DNA from: Pseudomonadota bacterium
GTDB taxonomy: Bacteria; Desulfobacterota; Anaeroferrophillalia; Anaeroferrophillales; Tharpellaceae
Length of the DNA: 10,614 bases
Direction: 5' to 3'
Assembly (NCBI GenBank): GCA_015486445.1
Contig: WFRT01000016.1
Location: 1 to 10,614, forward strand
Of the stretch, positions 1 through 6,891 are shown one piece after another; the stretch's first letter is position 1, and the number at the start of each line of letters is the position of its first letter. The notes below the pieces were generated by a model, which did not search any database, was not told the DNA's origin, and saw only the letters and a list, made by a program, of their open reading frames with translations. A program made the translations under genes and the position numbers.

Positions 1-4
1 AATT

Positions 5-242
5 GTAACTATTCAGCCAAATTCTAACTCCCATCTTTCAGGGAGGGGCGGGGGTGGTTTTTCTGAGAGGTTTCGGAAAGATTTCGTCGTTTTTCCCAGC
101 GAGCGGGAGCCCATAAGCATTGCAACTGTCTGAGCGTAAGCGAGTTTTGCAATGCGGGCGAAGCAAGCGCGTGGAAAAACAGAAATCTTAACGCTGAGCG
201 AAGAAAAGCCGCGCCCGACCCCGGATTTGGCTGAATAGTTAC
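5..242. mobile_element. MITE-like palindromic element, copy 1
   Basis: This is a 238-bp non-coding element. It begins GTAACTATTCAGCCAAAT and ends with the exact reverse complement of those 18 bases, so it has perfect 18-bp terminal inverted repeats. Further inside, 56-64 pairs with 202-210 (8 of 9), 80-96 pairs with 173-187 (with a small bulge), and 117-125 pairs exactly with 147-155. The whole element can therefore fold into a long imperfect hairpin. A second copy in the same orientation lies at 2622-2859. No transposase or credible reading frame fits inside, so it would have to be moved by an enzyme encoded elsewhere. The GTAA end resembles the tips of IS66-family elements, but I cannot assign a family. 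A target duplication cannot be judged because only 4 bases (aatt) of left flank are visible. It lies 8 bp beyond the oah stop codon and may act as the 3' end of that transcript. Confidence 0.85.
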
Positions 243-250
243 GTAAATTT

Positions 251-1390
251 TTAGTTTTGCGGCTTGCCGAAAACCTGCTCGAAAAGAGCCTCGCCGATCT
301 CCTGGCCCTCGCCGACAAGCTGGCGGTAGCGGAGGAAATCGATGGTGTCCCGGCCGGTGATCTTCTTGGTGTTGAAGGCGTTGAAACCCATGAAGGCTTC
401 ATAGTTCATGTTGGCGGCCAGCCAGTGCCGGTTCGGCAACTTCATCTGGTCCCAGAAGAATTTCTTCTTGGCCCGGACCCCGTCGACCGATTTCATCAGG
501 CAGTGAGGCATCAGGTTGGCAAACTTCCAGACGATCTCGTCAACCGCCTGGTCGAGCAGGCTCAGGTCGAGGGTCGCCGAACGCACGTATTCACGGGCCT
601 TTCTGGCCTCTTCGCCGCTCTTGAACTCACCGTAGACGATCTCGCCGTCCTCGATCCACTTGTCGGTCTCGACCAGGGGGTTGCGGACCCACTGCTCACC
701 GTCCTTGATAACCGGAACGACCCTGGACAGCAGACCGAGGCGTTTCATCTTGTAAGCACTCCACATCTCGCAGGAGACGCAGTTCCACATGGCGTCCTCG
801 ATTCCCAGGTACCAGGGGAGGAAATCGGTCGAACCGCCGTCCGGGGCCGAACCGTGCTTGGGACCGGCCTGGCCTAAGATGGCAAGATCGGAAGCCACCG
901 ACAGATCGGTCGCCATGCCGATCTCCTGGCCGCCGGCGACCCGCATGCCGTTGATCCGGCAGATGGTCGGCTTCTTGCAGTTCAGGATGGCGTCGACCAT
1001 GCCGTTGAAAAGGTCCATGTAGTCGCCGTACTCCTGCGGCCGCTTGGAATAGTATTCGGCATACTCCTTGGTGTTGCCGCCGGTGCAGAAGGCCTTGTCA
1101 CCGACCGCGGTAAAGACCGCGGCGACAACCTGGCGGTCGGCCGAGGCCCGCTGGAAACCGGCGATCACCCCCTTGACCATCTCGGTGGTGTAGGAGTTGT
1201 ACTGTCTGGGGTTGTTCAAAATGATCCAGCCGGTATACAGCCCCTCGACCACCTTGCCGTCGGGGCCCACCAGCGGGCGTTTCTCATACATCGTGCAGGG
1301 GGCATCGTCGATGCCGCCGAAATGGGCGTCGGTATCCCAGAGAAAATGATCCTTGGGTTCGTTCTCACGGGGCAGCCAGTCCATAGCCAT
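251..1390 (-). CDS. oah/bamA: 6-oxocyclohex-1-ene-1-carbonyl-CoA hydrolase
   Basis: This is the ring-opening hydrolase of the anaerobic benzoyl-CoA pathway. It adds water to 6-oxocyclohex-1-ene-1-carbonyl-CoA and cleaves the ring, giving 3-hydroxypimeloyl-CoA in the cytoplasm. The protein has 379 residues and a crotonase fold. It shows NNPRQYNS at about 59-66, the first oxyanion-hole loop DKAFCTGGN at 98-106, the second at 148-158 (GMRVAGGQEIG), and the family-typical segment GPKHGSAPDGGSTDFLPWYL at 176-195. The recognition comes from these motifs and from the whole sequence, which is the widely used bamA marker type. Three in-frame ATGs lie at 1396, 1390 and 1384. AAGGAG at 1399-1404 is only 2 nt from the first but 8 nt from the second, so 1390 is chosen. 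It follows had by about 89 nt on the same strand, and the two catalyse consecutive steps. The gene appears intact. Confidence 0.93.
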   Translation of the reverse strand: MAMDWLPRENEPKDHFLWDTDAHFGGIDDAPCTMYEKRPLVGPDGKVVEGLYTGWIILNNPRQYNSYTTEMVKGVIAGFQRASADRQVVAAVFTAVGDKAFCTGGNTKEYAEYYSKRPQEYGDYMDLFNGMVDAILNCKKPTICRINGMRVAGGQEIGMATDLSVASDLAILGQAGPKHGSAPDGGSTDFLPWYLGIEDAMWNCVSCEMWSAYKMKRLGLLSRVVPVIKDGEQWVRNPLVETDKWIEDGEIVYGEFKSGEEARKAREYVRSATLDLSLLDQAVDEIVWKFANLMPHCLMKSVDGVRAKKKFFWDQMKLPNRHWLAANMNYEAFMGFNAFNTKKITGRDTIDFLRYRQLVGEGQEIGEALFEQVFGKPQN

Positions 1391-1398
1391 ATGCATCT

Positions 1399-1404
1399 CT
1401 CCTT
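1399..1404 (-). promoter_or_regulatory. Ribosome binding site of oah
   Basis: AAGGAG (minus strand) lies 8 nt before the ATG at 1390 and 2 nt before the ATG at 1396, which favours the inner start. The same hexamer precedes had. Confidence 0.75.
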
Positions 1405-1479
1405 AAATTTTGACAATCTCGTAAAAAGTTTAATCTCCGATGACTGAGTAATAAGCCCGCAGTTTCCCGCGGCCTCCGG

Positions 1480-2571
1480 TTATTCGAAATCCGGCACCAA
1501 AACGATCCGCCGGCTGATCGGCCTGGCGTGAACCTCCGCGAACGACTCCCTGATGCTGCTCATCGGCCGGGTTTCGAGGAAGGCGTCGATCTCGACCTTG
1601 CCGGACTGAACCATTTCGAGCACCGCCGGATAGTACTTGGGATGACAGCCCCAGGTGCCGATCATCTCGGCATCAAAGGCCATTAACTTGGAAATCATGT
1701 ACTCGTGCTTGGCCATCGTGTAGCCGACGACGATCAGTTTGCCGACGAACGAAAGCAGATCGAGGGCCAGGGCCTGGCCGGGCTTGCTGCCGGAACACTC
1801 GAAAATCTTCCAGGCGTAGTTGTGGGGGTAGCCGTGCTCCTTGCAGAAAGCCTTGATCTCGGCCTTGACTTCCTTGCTCGACTTGCCCATCGGGTTGATG
1901 GCAAAATCAGCGCCGTATTTACAGGCCCGCGCAAGTTTTTCATCGTCGATGTCGACGGCCACCACGGCCTTGGCTCCCATCGCCTTGGCGATCTGGGTCA
2001 TATAGGTGCCGACCCCGCCGCCGGCCCCGGTGACGACCACCAGGTCGCCGTCGGGAAAGAACGGCTGGTCAAGCCCGCCGCGAATTGCGGCCTGGTAGGG
2101 AGTGGTGCCGGCATCGGCGATCACGGCGTAGTGCGACAGCGGCCGCTCACCCCGGTTGTCGATCACGCAAAGGCCGGAAACCGGCACCACGATGTGGCTG
2201 GAAAAGCCGCCGTAGATGCCGATGCTGTTGCCCGGCATCTTCTGCTTGAGACAGCGGTTGCCGCGCCCGGCCTTGCAGATGTCACACTCGTTGCAGGGCA
2301 TCACCGCCGGGATGATGACCTCTTTGCCGATCATCGCGGCATCACCGCCGACCACGACCCCGCTGATCTCGTGGCCCAGGGTCAGCGGGGGTTCGCAGAC
2401 GGTCGGCACGCCGTCGTAGAAAAAACCGAGATCGGTGTGACAGATACCGCAGCCGGCAATCTTGACACAGACCTCGCCGGGGCCGATTTCCGGCATCTCA
2501 ACTTCGGTAAGTTTCAACTCCCCCGGCTTGACCATCTGCCAGGTTTTGATTTTCGCAGGAATATCCGCCAT
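1480..2571 (-). CDS. had/bamQ: 6-hydroxycyclohex-1-ene-1-carbonyl-CoA dehydrogenase
   Basis: This is a zinc-type medium-chain alcohol dehydrogenase of 363 residues, the usual length. It oxidises 6-hydroxycyclohex-1-ene-1-carbonyl-CoA to the 6-oxo compound with NAD+, supplying the substrate of the Oah enzyme encoded next. The N-terminal catalytic domain has Cys44 (in CGICHTD) and His67-Glu68 (GHE) as likely catalytic zinc ligands. Where many relatives carry a third Cys, this protein reads ADAGTTPYQ with Asp153. Cys93, Cys96, Cys99 and Cys107 form the structural zinc lobe. The Rossmann motif TGAGGGVG spans 181-188, and Asp207 ends the second strand, which fits NAD+ preference. The ATG is well supported by AAGGAG 7 nt upstream. 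The specific substrate is inferred from overall similarity and from the oah neighbour; by motifs alone it is only a Zn-dependent alcohol dehydrogenase. No promoter could be placed with confidence. Only 50 bp separate the start from the MITE-like copy 2. Confidence 0.88.
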   Translation of the reverse strand: MADIPAKIKTWQMVKPGELKLTEVEMPEIGPGEVCVKIAGCGICHTDLGFFYDGVPTVCEPPLTLGHEISGVVVGGDAAMIGKEVIIPAVMPCNECDICKAGRGNRCLKQKMPGNSIGIYGGFSSHIVVPVSGLCVIDNRGERPLSHYAVIADAGTTPYQAAIRGGLDQPFFPDGDLVVVTGAGGGVGTYMTQIAKAMGAKAVVAVDIDDEKLARACKYGADFAINPMGKSSKEVKAEIKAFCKEHGYPHNYAWKIFECSGSKPGQALALDLLSFVGKLIVVGYTMAKHEYMISKLMAFDAEMIGTWGCHPKYYPAVLEMVQSGKVEIDAFLETRPMSSIRESFAEVHARPISRRIVLVPDFE

Positions 2572-2578
2572 GGTTTGT

Positions 2579-2584
2579 CTCCTT
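2579..2584 (-). promoter_or_regulatory. Ribosome binding site of had
   Basis: AAGGAG on the minus strand, 7 nt before the ATG of had. Strong match and normal spacing. Confidence 0.75.
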
Positions 2585-2621
2585 ACACTGCTTTTCCTAA
2601 GTTTTGCGGGTTTGAGTAATC

Positions 2622-2859
2622 GTAACTATTCAGCTAAATTCTATCTCCCATCTTCCAGGAGGGGGCGGGGGTGGTTTTTCTGAGCGGTTTCGGAAAGATT
2701 TCGTCGTTTTTCCCAGCGAGCGGGAGCCCATAAGCATTGCAACTGTCTGAGCGTAAGCGAGTTTTGCAATGCGGGCGAAGCGAGTGCGTGGAAAAACAGA
2801 AATCTTAACGTTTAGCGAAGAAAAGCCGCGCCCGACCCCGGATTTGGCTGAATAGTTAC
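2622..2859. mobile_element. MITE-like palindromic element, copy 2
   Basis: This second copy is also exactly 238 bp, has no gaps relative to copy 1, and lies in the same orientation. I count 10 substitutions by hand (about 96% identity). They cluster in the left arm (2635-2685) and near 2781-2812, while the central 100 bases are unchanged. The terminal inverted repeats are 18 bp with one mismatch (T at 2635). The flanks gagtaatc (2614-2621) and cgggcagg (2860-2867) do not match, so no 8-bp target duplication is present. The element fills most of the 339-bp gap between the divergent had (start 2571) and pyrK (start about 2911). Apart from it, that gap holds only the two ribosome binding sites and short linkers. 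Any promoter for either gene must lie inside or right beside the element. No gene is seen in it. Confidence 0.85.
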
Positions 2860-2910
2860 CGGGCAGGAAGATTATCCCGCGACAAAACCTGAGGAGTGAC
2901 AGGAGTTAAA

Positions 2911-3690
2911 TTGTATCTATTTGATGCGGAAATTATCGAAAATCGTCGCCTGGCCGACGATATTTCCAGCCTGCGACTTGAAGCCCGGCCGGAGTTTGTC
3001 AAGGCCGGGTCAGCCGGACGTTTTGTCATGCTGGCTTCGGCCGATGAACGGCTTGACCCGCTGCTCAAGCGGCCGTTCGGGATTGTTCGCTGCGGCCGGG
3101 GCTGGTTCGAAGTGGTCATCAAGGAGGCAGGGAAGGGGAGCCGCAACCTGGCGGGGCTTCGAGCCGGCGTCCGGGTTGCGGTCCATGGACCTTTAGGCAA
3201 CGGCTATCCCGAACTGGAGAAGGATGGCCGGCCCCTGGTCCTGGTGGCCGGCGGTATCGGCATCGCCTCGATCGCCTCGGTTGTCTTCAGCCGTAATTTT
3301 GACCCGGCGGCCCTGCTTTTCGGTGCGGCCCGGGCCGGGGAACTGGTCCTGCTGGAGGAGTTGAAAAAAACCGGCGGCGGCCGGCTCGAGGTGGCCGCCA
3401 TCACCGACGACGGCAGTTCGGGCCGCCGGGGGCTGGTTACCGAATTGCTCGAGGAAAAACTGGAAAAGTGGTCTGACGCCCGGGTATTTGCCTGCGGGCC
3501 CGGACCGATGCTGCAAAGCGTGCAGCGGGTTCTGCAGGCAAGGGGCGTGGAGGGCTGGCTCAGCCTGGAAAACCGGATGGCCTGCGGTTTCGGTGTCTGC
3601 CTGGGATGCGTTCAGGAAATGCGGGCCGGGGTCCGGGCCAAGGTTTGCACCGATGGGCCGGTGCTGGTTGCCGGGGAGGTGGTGTTCTGA
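2911..3690 (+). CDS. pyrK: Dihydroorotate dehydrogenase B, electron transfer subunit
   Basis: PyrK carries electrons from the PyrD flavin, through its own 2Fe-2S cluster and FAD, to NAD+ in the cytoplasmic class 1B enzyme of pyrimidine synthesis. The protein is about 259 residues, normal for the family. Visible parts in order are a ferredoxin-reductase-like FAD barrel with the RPFGIV motif at 54-59, HGPLGNGY near 93-100, the nucleotide-binding AGGIGIAS at 113-120, and a C-terminal 2Fe-2S site with Cys225, Cys230, Cys233 and Cys246 (C-x4-C-x2-C-x12-C). The start is a choice. A GTG at 2896 overlaps its own AGGAG, whereas TTG at 2911 has AGGAG at 2901-2905 with 5 nt spacing and removes five residues, so TTG is preferred. 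It overlaps pyrD in an ATGA junction. The MITE-like copy 2 ends about 50 bp upstream. Confidence 0.93.
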   Translation: MYLFDAEIIENRRLADDISSLRLEARPEFVKAGSAGRFVMLASADERLDPLLKRPFGIVRCGRGWFEVVIKEAGKGSRNLAGLRAGVRVAVHGPLGNGYPELEKDGRPLVLVAGGIGIASIASVVFSRNFDPAALLFGAARAGELVLLEELKKTGGGRLEVAAITDDGSSGRRGLVTELLEEKLEKWSDARVFACGPGPMLQSVQRVLQARGVEGWLSLENRMACGFGVCLGCVQEMRAGVRAKVCTDGPVLVAGEVVF

Positions 3691-4613
3691 TGACTGACCT
3701 GAAGGTCGAACTGCTGCCGGGTCTGACCCTTGCCAACCCGGTGCTGACCGCGTCCGGCACTTTCGGCTACGGCCGCGAATATTCACCCTATATCGATATT
3801 TCGTCCCTGGGCGCGGTGGTTACCAAGGGGCTTTCCCTTGCGCCCCGGGCCGGCAATCCCGGGGTGCGCATCACCGAGACCGCCTGCGGCATGCTCAATG
3901 CCATCGGCCTGGAAAATATCGGCATCGAACGGTTTCTTAAAGAAGAGCTGCCGTTTCTCCGGGATTCCGGGGCCGTGGTGGTGGTTAATTTTTTCGGCAA
4001 CTCGCAGGCGGAGTACGCCGAACTGGCCGCCCGTCTGGACGGGGTTGACGGGATCGCGGCCCTGGAGATCAATATCTCCTGTCCCAACGTCAAGGCCGGC
4101 GGCATTCAGTTCGGCACCGATCCCGGGTCCGCCGCCGAACTGGTCGGCGCGGTACGGGCAAAAACCTCACTGCCGCTGATCACCAAGCTCTCGCCCAACG
4201 TTACCGACATCGTGACCATGGCCCGGGCCGTGGTCGAGGCCGGCAGCGACGCCCTTTCTCTGATAAACACCCTGCTGGGAATGGCGGTTGACCTGCAGAC
4301 GGGACGGCCGGTTCTGGGCAACCTCACCGGCGGTCTCTCCGGGCCCGCGATCAAGCCGGTGGCCTTAAGAATGGTCTACCAAGTGGTTCAGGCCCTGCCG
4401 GAAATTCCGGTAATCGGCATCGGCGGCATCGTTTGTGCCGAGGACGCGCTTGAATTTCTCCTGCTCGGGGCCCGGGCCGTTCAAATCGGCACCGCCAATT
4501 TCATCGATCCCCGGACGGCCATCGCGGTTATTGCTGGAATGGACAAGTTTTTAAGCGCCCGGGGGTACGAAAAAGTCACCGATTTTATCGGCACCCTGAA
4601 ACCCGGGCGCTGA
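3690..4613 (+). CDS. pyrD: Dihydroorotate dehydrogenase B, catalytic subunit
   Basis: This FMN-containing TIM-barrel subunit oxidises dihydroorotate to orotate, the fourth step of de novo UMP synthesis. At 307 residues it matches class 1B. Cys131 in NISCPN is the catalytic base expected for class 1 enzymes (class 2 uses Ser). Other hallmarks are ASGTFGYG at 21-28, Lys46 in TKG, GMLNAIGLEN at 67-76 that shapes the substrate pocket, Lys166 in TKLSPN, GGLSGPAIKP at 214-223, and the FMN phosphate loops GIGGI (243-247) and GTAN (267-270). The ATG at 3690 shares its A with the pyrK stop TGA and has GGAGG at 3675-3679, so the two genes are translationally coupled, as their 2:2 complex would suggest. 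A longer in-frame extension upstream lies inside pyrK and lacks support. The gene ends 11 nt from the convergent lapB, with no clear terminator. Confidence 0.96.
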   Translation: MTDLKVELLPGLTLANPVLTASGTFGYGREYSPYIDISSLGAVVTKGLSLAPRAGNPGVRITETACGMLNAIGLENIGIERFLKEELPFLRDSGAVVVVNFFGNSQAEYAELAARLDGVDGIAALEINISCPNVKAGGIQFGTDPGSAAELVGAVRAKTSLPLITKLSPNVTDIVTMARAVVEAGSDALSLINTLLGMAVDLQTGRPVLGNLTGGLSGPAIKPVALRMVYQVVQALPEIPVIGIGGIVCAEDALEFLLLGARAVQIGTANFIDPRTAIAVIAGMDKFLSARGYEKVTDFIGTLKPGR

Positions 4614-4624
4614 TGGCTTTTCCC

Positions 4625-5872
4625 CTAGCGGATTGCCACCGTGTCCCAGCTGGTGCAGCGGGGGCAGCGCCAGGACATGCGTTCCAGCTGATAGCCGCAG
4701 CGGCGGCAGAGGTAGGGTTTTTCGAAACGCAGCTGGGTTGAAAAGAAGTCGTAAACCAGTTCCTTGTAAAGGGGGTCTCCTTCCCCCGTCTCCATCCTGA
4801 TTTTTTCCAGCAGGTCGCGGACCAGTGAAAAGACCTCGGCATCGCCGCTTTTTTCGGCCATGACCCGCTTGAGCCTTTCCCCGGCCTCCTTAAGTTTTCC
4901 CCGCTTGATCAGGAACGCGGTGTAGGCGAGGCTGAACTTGCGCCGGCCGCCGTGCTTTTCCAGGTGGCGGGCAAAAAAGTCGGCCTCGATCTGGTCGCGC
5001 CGCTCTTTTGGCAGGTTGGTAAAGCGGCCGGTAACCAGGGCGATGAAGCCGGGGTTGAGGGAGAAGGCCCTGTCCCAGGCCTTAAGGGCCTTGTCGATTT
5101 TTTTCTCCTCCAGCAGGAAATCACCGTAGTGCAGCCAGGCGTCGATACAGCCCTCGTCAAGCTCCATGGCCTGGCGAAAGAACTTGAGCGCCTTCTTGCG
5201 GTCGCCGGCCGCCGCGGCGGCCTTGGCCACCTCGGTGTGGAGATGGGCGACGATATTGGTTTCGTCCCGCTTGTCGGGAAAACCGAGGTAGAGGTCGAGG
5301 GCTTTTTCCCACTCCCGCAGACTGATGTAGAGAGAAAGCAGTTCGCGCCGGGCCGCCTGGTTTTTGGGTTCCCGGTCGAGAATCTCTTCGAAGGTGCGCA
5401 GGGCCCGGTCGAGAAAGCCGGCCTTCTTGTAGTCGAGCCCGATTTCGAAAAAGGTCTGGCGGCGGATTTCATCGGGCAGGTTGGGACGCAGCAGGATGTC
5501 GCGGTGGACCCGGATGGCTCGTTCGAGTTCGCCGGAGTTGCGGAAAAGCTGGCCCAGGGCCAAATAGATTTCAGCCGTCGTGGTGTTGACGCTGGCGACC
5601 TTGACAAACTCGGCCACCGCCTTGTCGGTTTCGTTGGCGAGGACGTAGGACAGCCCCTTGAAATATGATTTGAGCAGGCCCGGGTCCTCAATGACGGCGC
5701 TGTCCGTACCGTCATTTGCGGACCGGGCAAAGGGCAGGGTTTGGCGCAGGTTTTGGAAAATCCGGCGGCAAAAGTTTGAGATGACACGCCTCTTCCAGGC
5801 CAGGACAACCAGCAGAATGAGAAAAGCCGGCAGCATGACGGCTGCCGGCAGGTATGGTTGTAAAGACCTCAT
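4625..5872 (-). CDS. lapB: LPS assembly protein LapB-like TPR protein
   Basis: This 415-residue protein has the LapB (YciM) plan. An N-terminal membrane anchor spans about residues 8-26, followed by a basic linker. A long array of tetratricopeptide helices covers about 65-360. A C-terminal rubredoxin-like zinc ribbon has Cys389, Cys392, Cys403 and Cys406 (CRRC and CPRC). In enterobacteria LapB sits on the cytoplasmic face of the inner membrane and guides FtsH proteolysis of LpxC, so setting LPS synthesis; the same role is inferred here. lapA lies 55 bp upstream, the classic lapA-lapB pair. The ribosome binding site is weak: AGGA lies only 2 nt before the ATG, with another AAAGGA about 12 nt away. 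A start at Met13 is possible but would cut into the anchor. A small hairpin lies in the lapA-lapB gap. Confidence 0.87.
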   Translation of the reverse strand: MRSLQPYLPAAVMLPAFLILLVVLAWKRRVISNFCRRIFQNLRQTLPFARSANDGTDSAVIEDPGLLKSYFKGLSYVLANETDKAVAEFVKVASVNTTTAEIYLALGQLFRNSGELERAIRVHRDILLRPNLPDEIRRQTFFEIGLDYKKAGFLDRALRTFEEILDREPKNQAARRELLSLYISLREWEKALDLYLGFPDKRDETNIVAHLHTEVAKAAAAAGDRKKALKFFRQAMELDEGCIDAWLHYGDFLLEEKKIDKALKAWDRAFSLNPGFIALVTGRFTNLPKERRDQIEADFFARHLEKHGGRRKFSLAYTAFLIKRGKLKEAGERLKRVMAEKSGDAEVFSLVRDLLEKIRMETGEGDPLYKELVYDFFSTQLRFEKPYLCRRCGYQLERMSWRCPRCTSWDTVAIR

Positions 5873-5893
5873 GTCCTGATTCTATCCTTTCAC

Positions 5894-5914
5894 AAGCCGC
5901 TCTCGCGAGGGCTT
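5894..5914. other. Hairpin between lapA and lapB
   Basis: AAGCC-CTC and GAG-GGCTT form an 8-bp stem with one bulged base (5899) and the 4-nt loop TCGC. No T-run follows on the minus strand, so it does not look like an intrinsic terminator. It may tune the relative expression or mRNA stability of lapA and lapB, but that is speculation. Confidence 0.35.
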
Positions 5915-5927
5915 AGGGCCAAGGGGT

Positions 5928-6293
5928 TCAGGAACCGTTTTTCTCTTCTGCTGCCGGGGCGGCGGCCACATCCACGTTGACGTTGCTTTCGGTCAGGGGC
6001 TGGTTTCTGAATTTGCCGAGCTCGCTTTCCAGTTCATTGATCTTTTTCTTCATTTTCTTGATTTGCCGCCGGCTTTTGAAAATGATGACGATGTCGCCGA
6101 AAGCCACCATCGCGGCTCCCAGGAAAAGGGCGGTAAAAAGGATGATGTAGAGCGGCGGCGACTTGTGCAGCATGAATTCGCCAAAACCATATTTAAGTTC
6201 GACCGCGGTTGACAGGGCGGCACTGTTCTGGAAAATGAAAACCAGGGCCAGCAGCAGAAAAACCAGTACGACAGCGATTTTCAAATAACGCAT
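5928..6293 (-). CDS. lapA: LapA-domain inner membrane protein
   Basis: This small membrane protein of 121 residues is of the LapA (DUF1049) family, a partner of LapB in LPS assembly control. A first transmembrane segment covers about 5-22, followed by FQN. A second covers about 48-72. A strongly charged helix with coiled-coil character then runs from about 75 to 97 (KSRRQIKKMKKKINELESEL), and the tail is Ala/Glu rich. This two-span plus cytoplasmic coiled-coil plan is the family norm, and the lapB gene directly downstream supports the call. The reading frame stays open upstream to 6401 into the HIT gene. The start at 6293 is chosen because GAGGA lies 8 nt before it and the membrane segment follows at once. 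The gene begins 16 nt after the HIT gene stop, so the two are probably cotranscribed. Confidence 0.82.
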   Translation of the reverse strand: MRYLKIAVVLVFLLLALVFIFQNSAALSTAVELKYGFGEFMLHKSPPLYIILFTALFLGAAMVAFGDIVIIFKSRRQIKKMKKKINELESELGKFRNQPLTESNVNVDVAAAPAAEEKNGS

Positions 6294-6309
6294 TGGGACG
6301 ATCCTCTTT

Positions 6310-6834
6310 CTAGTTCTGATGGTTAGATTCCTGGGTGAAAAACGGTTTGAGCATCTCGTAGGTCGACTCCAGGTGCTGGGGCATGACCATGGTGTCGGCA
6401 ATTACCGGCATGAAGTTGTGATCTCCCTGCCAGCGGGGGACGACGTGGAAGTGAAGATGTTCGGCAATTCCGGCCCCGGCGGCCTCCCCGAGGTTGATCC
6501 CGGCGTTGACCCCGGCCGGGTTGATACCCTGCCGAAGACCCCTGACCGCCTTTTTCATCAACAGCATCAGGTCGATATAGGCTTCCGTTTCCAACTCGTC
6601 AAGCCTGGCGGCGTGAGTCTGCGGCAGGACCAGCAGATGGCCGCTGCTGTAAGGAAAGCGGTTCAGCATGACAAAGCTGTGCCGGGTTCGTTCCAGGATC
6701 AGGTTTTCCCGGTCCCGGTCGTCCTTCAGCAGGCGGCAGAAAAGACAGCCCTGGCCGCGGGTTTCGGCGTCTTTTTCATCTTTGTTGAGGATGTAGTCAA
6801 TCCGCCAGGGGGCCCAGAGTGTGGAGTTTGCCAT
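6310..6834 (-). CDS. HIT-family nucleotide hydrolase/phosphorylase
   Basis: This 174-residue histidine-triad protein contains H126-L-H128-F-H130-V-V, where the middle His is expected to form the nucleotidyl intermediate. A zinc-type CLFC pair lies at Cys30 and Cys33. The N-terminus WAPWRIDYI, followed by the Cys pair, is typical of the bacterial branch that includes the AP4A phosphorylase-like protein of mycobacteria, so a role in splitting diadenosine polyphosphates or similar nucleotides is likely; the substrate is not proven. The frame remains open to 6921, but the upstream 29 residues look like non-coding sequence. The ATG at 6834 begins MANSTLWAPWR, the usual family start, although its ribosome binding site (CGAGA) is weak. 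It is the first gene of the HIT-lapA-lapB run and is divergent from the DUF2148 gene. Confidence 0.88.
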   Translation of the reverse strand: MANSTLWAPWRIDYILNKDEKDAETRGQGCLFCRLLKDDRDRENLILERTRHSFVMLNRFPYSSGHLLVLPQTHAARLDELETEAYIDLMLLMKKAVRGLRQGINPAGVNAGINLGEAAGAGIAEHLHFHVVPRWQGDHNFMPVIADTMVMPQHLESTYEMLKPFFTQESNHQN

Positions 6835-6891
6835 GGTTGTCTCGATAAGAACCGCAAAAAGACCAATGACTTGCAAAAACGGATCATTCCG

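Noticed and set aside
253..262. Ten-base match AGTTTTGCGG at 253-262 and 2600-2609 beside the two elements
   Set aside because: It lies on different sides of the two copies at different distances, and the first is in the oah coding end. It does not behave like a target duplication and may be chance.
13..402. 129-codon minus-strand frame crossing copy 1 into oah
   Set aside because: Most of it is the palindromic non-coding element and the rest is out of frame with oah. It has no family features and a Ser/Arg-rich composition.
257..877. Open frame of 206 codons on the plus strand
   Set aside because: It lies antisense within oah, whose protein is clearly conserved; the translation matches no family I know. 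It is a GC-driven shadow.
1455..1473. Weak GC hairpin between had and oah
   Set aside because: It has only four to five base pairs with a bulge and no T-run on the minus strand. That is not enough to call a terminator within the probable operon.
5..2859. Composite transposon with its own target duplication
   Set aside because: The four visible left-flank bases (aatt) do not occur in the first 45 bases to the right of copy 2, and no transposase is present.
4614..4624. Bidirectional terminator between pyrD and lapB
   Set aside because: Only 11 nt separate the stops, and no convincing stem spans them.
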